Positions 28,691 through 37,707 of a stretch of DNA of 64,000 nucleotides are shown one piece after another. Both the position numbers and the translations under genes were made by a program. The number at the start of each line of letters is the position of its first letter. The stretch's first letter is position 1. The notes below the pieces were generated by a model, which worked only from the letters and a program-made list of their open reading frames with translations, had not been told where the DNA came from and searched no databases. This DNA comes from Oscillatoriales cyanobacterium (GTDB taxonomy: Bacteria > Cyanobacteriota > Cyanobacteriia > Cyanobacteriales > Laspinemataceae), in assembly GCA_011390955.1 (NCBI GenBank), contig JAABRM010000023.1, positions 44,233-108,232 on the forward strand. The letters are read 5' to 3'.

Positions 28691-29416
28691 TTAAGAATTA
28701 GCGTCTGGTGTTTCCTCGATTTTTGGGCTTTGATGCTTTGTGCGTTCCGAAAATCCCCAGATAAAGATTAAAGCGATCGCGGAAACCATCAACCACTGCG
28801 GTGGCGACCAGTCATGGTTGACCACTCTAACCAATAGACGTAAGCCGACTAAGCCAACGCTGATATAACCAGCATCCTCTAGGTGGGTAAATTCATCTAA
28901 CCAGCGAATAAATAATCCGGCCAAAAACCGTAAGGCAATAATGCCAATGGCACCCCCAGTCAGAATTAACCAGGTTTGGTCGGCAACGGCGATCGCCGTC
29001 GTCACACTATCGAGGGAAAAGGCCAAATCGGTCATCGCAATCAGCGGAATCACCTGCCACAAGGTTGTAAAGCCATGCTTATGGTGAGTGCTGCCATCTT
29101 CCTCTTGTTCTTTTTCAGACGTAAAGTATTGCCACACCAGCCACAACAAATACAACGCCCCAATGAACTCAAACTGCCAAAATTGAATCACCCAGGTGGC
29201 GGTTAAAATCAACAACATCCGCAAAGCAAAAGCCGCAATCAAACCAAAGTTAAGCGCTTGACGTTGTAACTTGGGATCGGTCAAGCCTTGGGCAATTGAT
29301 GCCAGAGCGATCGCATTGTCCGCAGACAAAACCGCTTCCAGCCCCACTAAAATCAGCAGGAGAAAAAATGTGTCAACACTAAAATTGGGCGAAAGGTCAA
29401 TAAACTGCTCTACCAT
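28691..29416 (-). CDS. TerC family integral membrane protein
   Basis: The 241-residue protein has about seven membrane helices and the two TerC acidic signatures: EAVLSADNAIALA near residues 28-40 and MTDLAFSLDSVTTAIAVAD in the middle. TerC proteins in bacteria and plastids are linked to manganese export, tellurite resistance and insertion of thylakoid membrane proteins. A Lys/Glu-rich cytosolic loop with HHKH lies near residue 112. The C-terminal tail is charged. Its metal or protein substrate cannot be settled from sequence. Confidence 0.9.
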   Translation of the reverse strand: MVEQFIDLSPNFSVDTFFLLLILVGLEAVLSADNAIALASIAQGLTDPKLQRQALNFGLIAAFALRMLLILTATWVIQFWQFEFIGALYLLWLVWQYFTSEKEQEEDGSTHHKHGFTTLWQVIPLIAMTDLAFSLDSVTTAIAVADQTWLILTGGAIGIIALRFLAGLFIRWLDEFTHLEDAGYISVGLVGLRLLVRVVNHDWSPPQWLMVSAIALIFIWGFSERTKHQSPKIEETPDANS

Positions 29417-29517
29417 TAACTATCCTTAAGACCTGACAGGGTATCAGTAAGCCGTGAGTCAATCTTCTATTATCGATCAATATCAGAAGATCGTCATCTT
29501 TGGATAGCTGGCGACAT

Positions 29518-29716
29518 TATTTGTTATTTGTTATTTGTTATTTGTTATTTGTTATTTGTTATTTGTTGGTTGTTGATTGTTGGTTGTTGATTGTTGATTG
29601 TTGGTTATTCGCAATTCAAACAACAAATAACTAACAACAAATAACTAACAACAAATAACCAACAACGAATAACCAACAACAAATAACCAACAACAAACAA
29701 CTAACAACTAACAACC
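29518..29716. repeat. 200-bp hairpin-forming TTATTTG / CAAATAAC repeat
   Basis: The left arm (29518-29610) is a tandem of 7-bp TTATTTG units passing into GTTGATTGTTGG. The right arm (about 29625-29716) is built of AACAAATAACTAAC and CAACAAATAACC units. The arms are complementary, so the locus can extrude a very long hairpin. It sits between divergent genes, upstream of both psaM and the TerC gene. Confidence 0.88.
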
Positions 29717-29823
29717 AATCACAAATTTAATTTTTGTTGAGTCTTGTAACAAATTCTTCCAAAAGTTCACGAGATAGCGCAAATTAGTTTAAAAATAACT
29801 AGCCGTCAAAGGAGTTCTCTCGT

Positions 29824-29916
29824 ATGCTATCGGATACCCAAGTTTATGTATCTCTCGTACTGGCCTTGATTCCTGGAATTTTGGCCTATCGCTTGGCTCT
29901 GGAATTGTATAAGTAA
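29824..29916 (+). CDS. psaM: Photosystem I reaction centre subunit XII (PsaM)
   Basis: This 30-residue single-helix protein reads MLSDTQVYVSLVLALIPGIL followed by AYRLALELYK. It has the hallmarks of PsaM: an N-terminal SDTQ(V/I)YV(A/S)L, one membrane helix, and a C-terminal LELYK. PsaM lies at the trimer-facing side of photosystem I in the thylakoid. AAGGAG sits about 10 bases before the ATG. Because of its size it is often missed by gene callers. A hairpin terminator follows at 30011. Confidence 0.95.
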   Translation: MLSDTQVYVSLVLALIPGILAYRLALELYK

Positions 29917-30010
29917 TCTCTTCTAGACATACTGACATTGCATCAAACCATCCGCAGGTAGACCGTTCAAGGCTTCTACTTTCGTACCCATACAGGTTTG
30001 ATCCGTTATC

Positions 30011-30049
30011 GGGAAATGGGGATGCCTTTTGTGGGTGTCCCCATTTCCC
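30011..30049 (+). terminator. Hairpin terminator after psaM
   Basis: GGGAAATGGGGA (30011-30022) pairs with TCCCCATTTCCC (30038-30049). The flank TATAAATTT is only moderately T-rich. Its position 95 bp after psaM and before the next start supports a terminator. Confidence 0.6.
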
Positions 30050-30147
30050 TATAAATTTCCGCCAGATTCGGAAATTCTATGGGGTAAAGTAAGTTGTGGT
30101 GAAAATAATAATTAGTAAATTCAATCTCAAAGCCTAATTTAAAGCCC

Positions 30148-30660
30148 ATGAACTCCATAAAAGTATCCGAAACCAGATCGGAAACCCGTCGAGCATTGCA
30201 GCCAACCGATCGCCGTCGCCAACGCACCTCAGTCAAACGCCAATCTAGCCCCCATGCCAAGCTAAGAGCAAATTCCCATCGAGCGATCGCGGCAGAAACC
30301 ACGGTGAAAATCATCGCCAATCTCACAATATCTGTAGTGGCCATTTCTGCGTTAGTCCAATTGCTCCCTTCTTATCAAGAACAAAAGCAAAAGCTGCAAG
30401 AAATTAGCCAAGAAGTCCAACGCACCGAAAATCGCGTGCAGCGTTTACGCTCCGAGTTTAGTCACAACTTCGACCCACAGCAGACACAAAAGATCATGCA
30501 GGAGCAGACGGAACTGCAAGACCCACAGCAGTTACAAATTATTTGGAAAGAAAATAATCAGCCAATTAGAGAAGCACCCCAAAAGCAGAGTCCCAGAAAA
30601 CCGGCGAACAGTTTGCCTCCGGATCAAAGGGCGACCGCGTTGCTCGATTCAACGGATTAA
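30148..30660 (+). CDS. Single-pass membrane protein with coiled coil (170 aa)
   Basis: A basic, Arg/Ser-rich N-terminus (residues 1-50) precedes one membrane helix (about 55-75, IIANLTISVVAISALVQLL). A coiled coil follows (about 80-120, QEISQEVQRTENRVQRLRSEF), then a Gln/Pro-rich tail. This layout, short basic cytosolic part then helix then coiled coil, is like the division proteins FtsB and FtsL, but I cannot claim homology. Similar proteins are conserved in cyanobacteria without known function. Its stop overlaps the stop of the convergent TPR gene by 4 bp. Confidence 0.75.
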   Translation: MNSIKVSETRSETRRALQPTDRRRQRTSVKRQSSPHAKLRANSHRAIAAETTVKIIANLTISVVAISALVQLLPSYQEQKQKLQEISQEVQRTENRVQRLRSEFSHNFDPQQTQKIMQEQTELQDPQQLQIIWKENNQPIREAPQKQSPRKPANSLPPDQRATALLDSTD

Positions 30661-31418
30661 GCGGTTAATGGGGCAAAAATTGCTTCTAGCCAAGTGTGGA
30701 CGAATTTGCCAATCCGGGCATTTTCCGACCCCAGGACATGGTTTTCTTCTTGGTTGAGGTACTGGAGCGATCGCTGGTAGTCGGCGATCGCCCAATTCCA
30801 ATCCCCGGCTAGGTGATGGGTCCGACCCCGTTGAGCATAAATATAGGCTTCTAGCTTGCCTTGGGCTAAGGCAATATCAAAATTATCCAGGGCTTCTCGA
30901 TACATCCCTAAGTGGCGGAATGTCACCCCTTGATTAATCAAAGCTCTCAGATGAAATGGGTTGAGGTCAAGGGCGCGATCGTAGTCCACCAGCGCATCAA
31001 CCAACTCGCCCTGGTTAACATAGCAATTGGCGCGATTATTATAAGCAGCGGCTAAATTCGGATTTATTTCTAAAGCGCGGTTGTAGTCAGCGATCGCCTC
31101 TTCAAGCTGACCACTGTGGAAATACATCAACCCACGATTGTTATAATCCATCGCAGTTCGCCCACTCAAAATAGAGTTAATCACTTGTGTCAGCAGAGAA
31201 ATCGCCTGCGGGTAATTTCCCCGTTTGGCGTGATGCGCCGCTTCTTGGCGTAACATCTGCACCGTAAATTCTTTGGGCAATTTTTCACCAGATTCTTGCA
31301 CTGGTTGATTCATGCTCGGACTTCTCCGGTGGGATGCGGTTGGTGGCAACGGCATTCTCATTACATAAGGGCATTGGTTTTTCTGAGCTTGGCGATTGAG
31401 TTTATCAGGAGCTTTCAT
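30657..31418 (-). CDS. Tetratricopeptide repeat protein
   Basis: About 253 residues from the ATG at 31418. Residues about 75-230 form four or five TPR units with the canonical pattern (YNNRGLMYFHSGQLEEAIADY, AYNNRANCYVNQGELVDALVDY and two more). TPRs form a helical scaffold for protein contacts; the partner is unknown. A GTG at 31493 in the same frame would add 25 residues, and neither start has a clear ribosome binding site. The stop overlaps that of the convergent gene by 4 bp. The N-terminus is basic and may be disordered. Confidence 0.85.
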   Translation of the reverse strand: MKAPDKLNRQAQKNQCPYVMRMPLPPTASHRRSPSMNQPVQESGEKLPKEFTVQMLRQEAAHHAKRGNYPQAISLLTQVINSILSGRTAMDYNNRGLMYFHSGQLEEAIADYNRALEINPNLAAAYNNRANCYVNQGELVDALVDYDRALDLNPFHLRALINQGVTFRHLGMYREALDNFDIALAQGKLEAYIYAQRGRTHHLAGDWNWAIADYQRSLQYLNQEENHVLGSENARIGKFVHTWLEAIFAPLTA

Positions 31419-31493
31419 AATTTTTTTTCTTTTACTATCTACTAGAATCAGCTTATAAAGTTCTGTTCCCTCATGGAGTAGTGCTTGTGTCAC

Positions 31494-32027
31494 TTTGATA
31501 ACCGGCCAATCGCCGGATTCAAATCAAGACACAAGAAGACACATTAGGTCACATTTTGGATCGTCAAAGGATCATTTTGAGCCACGAACTTGGCCTTGGT
31601 TCAAACCTTTAAATTGTTTAATTATAAATAGATAATAGCTTAATTACTGGTTAAGTTTAATTAAGAAAATATTTAGTTTTTTGAATAATCTTGTTTAAAT
31701 AATCTTGAGAGAATTTTCTTGTTTAAAAGCCCACCGGAAAATCAGGGTCTAAAAGAAATTATTCATTTGATGAAATAATTGTCAATTCACCATGATTGTT
31801 CAGATTTGAGATGAACGAGGATTACCCATCTCACCCTATCCCTTACATAGTTTTTTCTTATGGTATGTGAACAAAGTTATCACCCCAGCCAACCCTCCCC
31901 GCCAGTTAGGGAAAGGTTGCCGGGAGGCGATTTCTGCACAAATCCAATGAAAACGCTATATATTACGCTTATATATATTTTGGGTTCTTTGTTTGGACTT
32001 GTTGCATCTGAATAATGCATCAGATTT
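31494..32027. other. 534-bp AT-rich intergenic region
   Basis: The region is between two minus-strand genes. I see no ORF, named RNA or repeat family here, only AT-rich sequence with TTATATATATTTTGGG near 31970. It probably holds the promoter of the TPR gene and the end of the response-regulator transcript. Confidence 0.4.
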
Positions 32028-32747
32028 TTAGGCATCTAAACCAAAGCGATATCCTTTGCCATAAACCGTATGAATCAAAGGTGCTTCATCATTGGGTTCA
32101 ATTTTGCGACGGAGTAATCTAATTTGGGCAGCTAATACATTACTACTGGGTTTGGTGGTGGTTGCCCACAAGTGTTGATGGATGGCTTCGTGGGTGAGTA
32201 GTTGATTCGGGTTGGTCATCAAATATTCAAGTAATTGGCTTTCTTTCTCTGAAAGCGCGATCGCCCGTTTTCCCCGATAAGCAATCTGATTATCGCAATC
32301 CAGTTCTAAATCTTCCACCCGCAACCGTCGCGGGTGAGTTTCATCATCAGTTTCACTCGGATTTGTCACCAGGTTTACTTCAAGACTGGGCGATCGCCTG
32401 ACTCGTGCCCGTACCCTAGCCAACAGTTCCCGCAACTCAAACGGTTTGACCAAATAATCATCAGCCCCAGCATCCAGTCCTTGCACGCGATCGTCCAGGG
32501 TATCTTTAGCCGTCAGAAACAATACCGGCGTCAAATCCCCATTCCGTCGTAGTTGCTGGCAAATTTCCAACCCAGACCGATGGGGCAACATCCAATCCAA
32601 AATCAACAAATCATAACCGCCCGTTGACGCCAACTGCGTCCCCGTCGCCCCATCATAAGCCACATCCACCTGATACCCCTCCCGTGTCAGGACTCGACTC
32701 AGGGGGTCAATTAATTCCACTTCATCATCAACCAGAAGAATTCGCAT
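32028..32747 (-). CDS. OmpR/PhoB-family response regulator
   Basis: The 239-residue protein has a receiver domain (1-115) with the acidic pair in LLVDDE, phospho-acceptor Asp51 in LLILDWMLP, the conserved Thr in FLTAKD and Lys in YLVKPF. A winged-helix DNA-binding domain follows (about 140-238, with QLLTHEAIHQHLW and HTVYGKGYRF). It resembles cyanobacterial RppA/ManR-type regulators involved in redox or metal responses, but I cannot separate these by eye. No histidine kinase gene is adjacent. A long hairpin repeat occupies its upstream region. Confidence 0.92.
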   Translation of the reverse strand: MRILLVDDEVELIDPLSRVLTREGYQVDVAYDGATGTQLASTGGYDLLILDWMLPHRSGLEICQQLRRNGDLTPVLFLTAKDTLDDRVQGLDAGADDYLVKPFELRELLARVRARVRRSPSLEVNLVTNPSETDDETHPRRLRVEDLELDCDNQIAYRGKRAIALSEKESQLLEYLMTNPNQLLTHEAIHQHLWATTTKPSSNVLAAQIRLLRRKIEPNDEAPLIHTVYGKGYRFGLDA

Positions 32748-32762
32748 GAAACAAATCTCCCA

Positions 32763-33000
32763 TAGTTATATGTTATTTTTCGATCGTTATTCGTCGATCG
32801 TTATTTGTCGATCGTTATTTGTCGATCGTTGATCGTTATTCGTTGATTGTTGATTGTCGATCGTTATTTGTCGATCGTCGATCGCTATTCGTGATTCGCT
32901 ATTTACGTCAAGCAACAAATAACAAATAACCAACAACCAACAACAAATAACCAACAACAAATAACCAACAACAAACAACCACCAACAAACAACCACCAAC
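32763..33000. repeat. Long hairpin repeat GATCGTTATTTGTC / CAACAAATAACC
   Basis: The left arm (32763-32890) is a tandem of CGATCGTTATTTGT units. The right arm (32910-33000) is a tandem of AACAAATAACCAAC and ACAACCACCAAC units, partly complementary. It lies between the divergent response-regulator and hisG genes and ends about 13 bp before the hisG start, so it covers both promoters. Confidence 0.88.
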
Positions 33001-33013
33001 CATCCATTAATTT

Positions 33014-33658
33014 ATGCTTACCGTTGCACTTCCTAAAGGTTCTCTTTTACGCGATAGCATTCAGATGCTCAAATCCGTGGGTTTAGATTTTAGTGCCTTT
33101 CTCGACTCCAGCAACCGGCAACTGATGATTTCCGATCCCACCGGAACCGCAAAAGCCTTACTCGTCCGCACCCATGATGTGCCAGTTTATGTAGAATATG
33201 GCCAAGCCCAGTTAGGAATTGTCGGATATGATGTACTCCGAGAGAAAACCCCCCAAGTGGCACATTTGATTGATTTGGGATTTGGCCGTTGTCGTCTATC
33301 CGTAGCCGTCAAAGAATCCAGCCCTTATCGACGATCCCTAGAACTTCCGGCGAATAGTCGCGTGGCGTCTAAGTTTGTTCACTGTGCGCGAGAATATTTT
33401 CACCGTTTAGATTTGCCCGTGGAAATTATCCCTTTGTATGGTTCGGTGGAACTCGGCCCAATTACCGGAATGTCAGAGGCGATCGTGGATTTGGTGTCTA
33501 CGGGTCGGACATTACAAGAAAATGGATTAATTGAAATTGAAGTATTGTTTCAAAGTAGCGCCAGACTGATTGCCCATCCTCTGAGTTATCGGATTAATAC
33601 TGGGGGAATCAATGATCTAGTCACCAAATTACGCGAGATGACTTTGGCAGCAGTCTAA
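33014..33658 (+). CDS. hisG: ATP phosphoribosyltransferase, short form
   Basis: The 214-residue HisG catalyses the first step of histidine synthesis, joining ATP and PRPP. Family motifs include [12 protein letters not shown] at the start, the [14 protein letters not shown] region, and the PRPP-binding [15 protein letters not shown]. The length and the lack of the C-terminal regulatory domain mark it as the short HisG type, which needs the HisRS-like partner HisZ encoded elsewhere. A strong terminator follows. Confidence 0.97.
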   Translation: MLTVALPKGSLLRDSIQMLKSVGLDFSAFLDSSNRQLMISDPTGTAKALLVRTHDVPVYVEYGQAQLGIVGYDVLREKTPQVAHLIDLGFGRCRLSVAVKESSPYRRSLELPANSRVASKFVHCAREYFHRLDLPVEIIPLYGSVELGPITGMSEAIVDLVSTGRTLQENGLIEIEVLFQSSARLIAHPLSYRINTGGINDLVTKLREMTLAAV

Positions 33659-33693
33659 TCCCAATTTCCGGCAAATCTGGCCACCGCCCCCTT

Positions 33694-33729
33694 AAGCCCC
33701 CCAACCCCCCACCAATTCGGGGGGCTTTT
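33694..33729 (+). terminator. Intrinsic terminator after hisG
   Basis: AAGCCCCCC (33694-33702) pairs with GGGGGGCTT (33719-33727), followed by TT. This is a GC-rich stem 36 bp after the hisG stop. Confidence 0.8.
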
Positions 33730-33898
33730 CAGAATTCTGCCAGAAGTTTATATCCAAAAGCAAAAATGGGATTAAAAAAACGTCTAGCGGTTAAACTCAG
33801 TCGCGTCCTTTCCCGTTCGTGTATAATTCATTAAGTTTTGTTAAGCTACTTAAGATAACCTACTTTTTTCGGGCAAACAAAAGCCCTTGATGGGATAA

Positions 33899-35761
33899 AT
33901 GACGACCTATTCACCGGAAACATCCAGCAAACCAAATCAACGCCAACGAGAAACGGACTGGCGATTATTCTTACGTTTATTGCCTTATGCTAAACGCAGT
34001 GGAAAAATTCTGCTGATTTCGATGATCTTATTAGTTCCCTTGTCCCTATCGGGGGCAATTCAGCCAACGATCATCGGACAGGCGATTTCCTTGATTCAAA
34101 ATGAGCCAAATACGTTTAGCTTTCTGGAAAATTTTACCTTAGCTCAGGGGTTAAATATATTAGCCCTGTTACTGGGAGCAACGATATTTTTACGGTTATC
34201 CCTGCAATTTTTGCAATTATATTTAGTTCAAGAAGTTGGCCAAAGAATTACGGCGGATATTAGAAATGATTTATTTGTTCACGTCACTTCTTTGGCGACG
34301 AGATTTTTTGATAGAACTCCTGTGGGGAAGATTATTACTCGTTTAACCAGTGACGTGGAAGCCTTGGGGGAGGTTTTTTCTAACGGGGCGATCGGCATTG
34401 TCACCGATTTATTCTCGATGGCCGTGATTGTTTTTATCATGTTTGCTAGACAATGGCAATTAGCCTTAATGTTGTTGATGATGTTGTTGCCGGTTACGGC
34501 TTTGGTGATTTATTTTCAACAGCAGTACCGCAAAGCTAACTATACAGCCAGAGAAGAACTGTCTAATCTGAATGCCAAACTGCAAGAAAATATTATTGGT
34601 ATTGGGGTGGTGCAGATATTTCGCCGAGAAATATTTAACGCCGATTTGTTTAGAGACAATAATCAAAAGTATGTCAACCAGATGGATAAAACCATCTTTT
34701 ATGACTCCGCAGTATCGGCAACTTTAGAATGGATTGCTTTAGTGGCGATCGCTGGAGTTTTATGGCTTGGCAGTATATTAGTCATGGATCAAACTTTGGC
34801 TTTTGGTCAACTTTCAGAATTTATTCTCTTTAGTCAACGTCTCTTCGATCCCTTACGGCAATTTGCGGATAAATTCACTGCGATTCAAGCGGGACTGACC
34901 TCCATTGAACGAGTCACAGATATTTTAAATGAACCCATTGAAATTGGCGATCCAGAAATCTCCGCCGGGGAACATCTATTAGCCCAAAATCAAGATAAAA
35001 ATTCCGCAGACAAGACCCACCTGGGAGAAATCTGCTTTGAAAATGTTTGGTTTGGTTATAAACCCGATGAATATGTGATCAAAAATCTGAACTTTACCAT
35101 CAAACCGGGGGAAAAAATTGCCTTGGTCGGGCCGACAGGTTCGGGTAAAAGTTCGATTATTCGGCTATTATGTCGTCTGTATGAAATCAACCAAGGTCGA
35201 ATTATCGTTGATGGCATTGACATCCGCGATTTTAAACAGTCAGAACTCCGTCAGCACGTCGGGGTGATTCTTCAAGATGGCTTTATCTTTGCCGGGGATA
35301 TCAAAAGTAATATTACCTTGGGAGAAAATTATCCCATTGAGGCAGTTCGTCAAGCGGCTGAAGATACTAAGGTAGCAAGTTTTATTGAAAGTTTGCCCAA
35401 TGGTTATGATACGGCACTTCGGGAACGGGGGACGAATCTTTCAGGGGGTCAAAAGCAACTTTTAGCCTTTGCCCGTTCAGCCATTCGGAATCCGCAAATT
35501 CTGGTTTTAGATGAAGCTACGGCTAATTTAGATGTGAAGACGGAAGCCTTAATTCAAGAAGCCCTGGATAAGCTGTTAAAAAATCGCACGGCGATTATTA
35601 TTGCTCACCGTCTTTCTACGATTAAAAATGTGGATCGGATTTTGGTACTCAAGCGCGGTGAATTGGTGGAGTCAGGCACCCATGAAGAATTGATGAATGT
35701 CGGTGGACTTTATGCCAGTTTGTACAATTTACAGTTCTTGGGATTAACTCGATCCTCTTAG
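33899..35761 (+). CDS. ABC-type exporter, fused permease and ATPase (MsbA/MdlB-like)
   Basis: The 620-residue half-transporter has six membrane helices in residues about 35-330 and an ATPase domain (about 375-610). The latter shows Walker A GPTGSGKSS, Q-loop VILQDGFIF, signature LSGGQKQL, Walker B ILVLDEAT and H-loop IIAHRLST. Such proteins form dimers that export lipids, peptides or drugs. The substrate is unknown; it resembles the MdlB/YheH class. The stop is followed at once by a tandem repeat array. Confidence 0.94.
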   Translation: MTTYSPETSSKPNQRQRETDWRLFLRLLPYAKRSGKILLISMILLVPLSLSGAIQPTIIGQAISLIQNEPNTFSFLENFTLAQGLNILALLLGATIFLRLSLQFLQLYLVQEVGQRITADIRNDLFVHVTSLATRFFDRTPVGKIITRLTSDVEALGEVFSNGAIGIVTDLFSMAVIVFIMFARQWQLALMLLMMLLPVTALVIYFQQQYRKANYTAREELSNLNAKLQENIIGIGVVQIFRREIFNADLFRDNNQKYVNQMDKTIFYDSAVSATLEWIALVAIAGVLWLGSILVMDQTLAFGQLSEFILFSQRLFDPLRQFADKFTAIQAGLTSIERVTDILNEPIEIGDPEISAGEHLLAQNQDKNSADKTHLGEICFENVWFGYKPDEYVIKNLNFTIKPGEKIALVGPTGSGKSSIIRLLCRLYEINQGRIIVDGIDIRDFKQSELRQHVGVILQDGFIFAGDIKSNITLGENYPIEAVRQAAEDTKVASFIESLPNGYDTALRERGTNLSGGQKQLLAFARSAIRNPQILVLDEATANLDVKTEALIQEALDKLLKNRTAIIIAHRLSTIKNVDRILVLKRGELVESGTHEELMNVGGLYASLYNLQFLGLTRSS

Positions 35762-35763
35762 TA

Positions 35764-35960
35764 GTCTTAGTCAGGTGGGCAAATTGCCCACCCTACGTCT
35801 ATATATCAAGTAGTAAGGTGGGCAATTTGCCCACCCTACGTCTATGTAGTCAGGTGGGCAAATTGCCCACCCTACGTCTATGTAGTTAGGTGGGCAAATT
35901 GTCCACCCTACGTCTATGTAGTCAGGTGGGCAAATTGTCCACCCTACGTCTATATATCAA
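35764..35960. repeat. Five-unit tandem array of GGTGGGCAAATTGCCCACC palindromes
   Basis: Five units of about 37-41 bp each contain the palindrome GGTGGGCAAATTGCCCACC (or TTGTCCACC), joined by CTACGTCTATGTAGT or TATATATCAAG linkers. The array starts right after the ABC-exporter stop and ends where the decayed histidine kinase begins, so it probably replaced that gene's 3' part. Confidence 0.9.
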
Positions 35961-37050
35961 GGCGATCGCATGATTAATTTCATGGGCAACTCCAGGGTTC
36001 ATCAGGCCGAGAGAGGTGAAAAATTTGGGTTAAATTTGTTTGGGCTTGTTGACGCTGGGTGATTTCCTGTTGCAGTTCCGCTTTAACTTTTGCGAGTTCT
36101 GCTTTGACTGTTGCGAGTTCAGATTCGCGATCGACCTCGTAATTTGCTGCGGGATGTGCTGCGGGATGTGCTGCGCGATCGCTCAACCATTTTTCTACTT
36201 CTTTTCGATTCGGTTTTTGAAGTGCTTGGACTTTTGCTCGATCGAGAATTTCCTGCAAATGTTCGATCAGTTTCTCCTCAGATGGACTGGGAACATTGAT
36301 TTGATGGCCGGTGGCATAGATCACTTGATTTTTGGGTAAAAATGTCGCTTTCCATGATAGGAATTTGTACGAGCCATCACCAGTCAGATAGCGATTGACA
36401 AAGGAAATGGGCTTGCCAGCAAAGCCATTATCTTCCCTGGAATTGAGCAATTTCTCTAATTTTTCTTGGGTGGTTAGGCGATCGCATGGATGAACTGCCT
36501 CGACAAATGAAACCCCAATTGATTTTGGGGTATTACTATATACCAATTGCCCCGACTTATCGATCGCCGCCACAAAAATTGGGCAAATTTCTCTTTCCAG
36601 ACGGGATGTTCCTAATTTTTGTTGCCCTTGTTGCCCAATGGTCTGTAAAACTACTGATTTTTTTTCGTCGGTAATGTCTCTAGCAAAAGCATAAATTAAC
36701 CGATCCTCGTGGGGGAATAGATGCCAAGATAACCATAGATAACATCCATCTCGATGAAGGTAGCGAGTTTCTAAAATAATTTTTCGGGGGAGTTCACTCC
36801 CTTTCAACTTGGCTAAAATTGCCGATCGCTCATCTTTATGGATTAAGTAACTCCAAGGTTGCCCAGCTAATTCTTTTTCCGTCCAGCCCAAAATATTCTG
36901 CCAAGCTTGGTTGATGGTTTGTAAAGTTCCGTCAGGATTAATCACACAGAATAAATAGTTTAATTTCTCAAATATCTTCTTGAGCTTAAGTTCTTTTTCC
37001 TGGGGAGAAAAAAGGAGATTGTTGGGTGTTGAAATACAAGATATCATCAA
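35961..37050 (-). pseudogene. PAS-domain histidine kinase, truncated and frameshifted
   Basis: The readable frame (stop at 35980) codes 356 residues. It has a PAS domain (about 25-135, NYLFCVINPDGTLQTINQAW then FARDITDEKK), a second PAS-like part (about 155-255), and a coiled coil (about 300-340, ATVKAELAKVKAELQQEITQ). Just before its stop, another frame reads SLGLMNPGVAHEINHAIA, a clear histidine-kinase H box (complement of 35961-36017). The phospho-acceptor region is therefore frameshifted and the ATPase domain is missing, replaced by the tandem repeat array. The PAS part could still be expressed as a sensor fragment. Confidence 0.8.
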
Positions 37051-37707
37051 TTCCTCTGAAAATTAGTTAATTTTTTGTAAAAATATATTCAGTTCACCTC
37101 CCGAAATCAGCCTCTCGCAGCTATAATCCTGGCAAATTATGAGACTGATTCATATTTTTCATCAGGTAAACCAGCGATAAAAACACTTATTTTATTAAGC
37201 CCTAATGATGTATAGCGGTTATTATCAGAATTACAGAGGTTTTCGAGATTCTAGCGGACGCGGTTCGGGACAGGTTTTTTTGTACTTACAGAACTTAGGC
37301 ATTATTTAATATCAATCTATCTATCTAGGGTTGAGAAAGCGAATCAACCCTACAGATTTAGGCTTTATGCCTAAGTCCTGACTTAATAACTCTGACAATT
37401 GCTATATTTTCTATATGGAGATGGCAACACACCGGATTTTTAGCTAAAAATCCGGTGGTTTAACTGAATTCTATTATCTCTCTATTCTAGATTTTTTTTA
37501 TATTATTGATAACGAGTGAAACACGGATTTTTTTGCGTATGGTAGATCCATATTTTCCTCTAAGTACACTTGTGTAAATTTACAAACCACCTATTAGACA
37601 AGAAAGCTTTCATCACGGATCGATCCCCCAACCCCCCTTTTTAAGGGGGGCTTTGCACGAATTTTGCCAGTATCGCTGTTAGACAAGAAAGCTTTCTGGT
37701 CTATTTT
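37051..37707. other. 657-bp intergenic region with 18-bp direct repeats around a hairpin
   Basis: TTAGACAAGAAAGCTTTC occurs at 37594-37611 and 37679-37696. Between the copies lies a C-run/G-run hairpin (CCCCCC at 37632, GGGGGG ending 37650). This could be a small inserted palindrome with target duplication, and may serve as terminator of the WD40 gene. Nothing else in the region is recognisable. Confidence 0.55.

Noticed and set aside
30006..30344. Minus-strand open frame of 112 codons opposite the coiled-coil gene
   Set aside because: It runs through the psaM terminator hairpin and the antisense of the 170-aa gene, and has no family signature.
35764..35960. CRISPR array
   Set aside because: The five units are themselves palindromic, of uneven length, and the linkers are near-identical, so there are no unique spacers. 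No cas gene is in the window.
37594..37696. Integrative element ends (18-bp direct repeats)
   Set aside because: Only 67 bp with a hairpin lie between the copies and no integrase is near; a small palindrome insertion is simpler.
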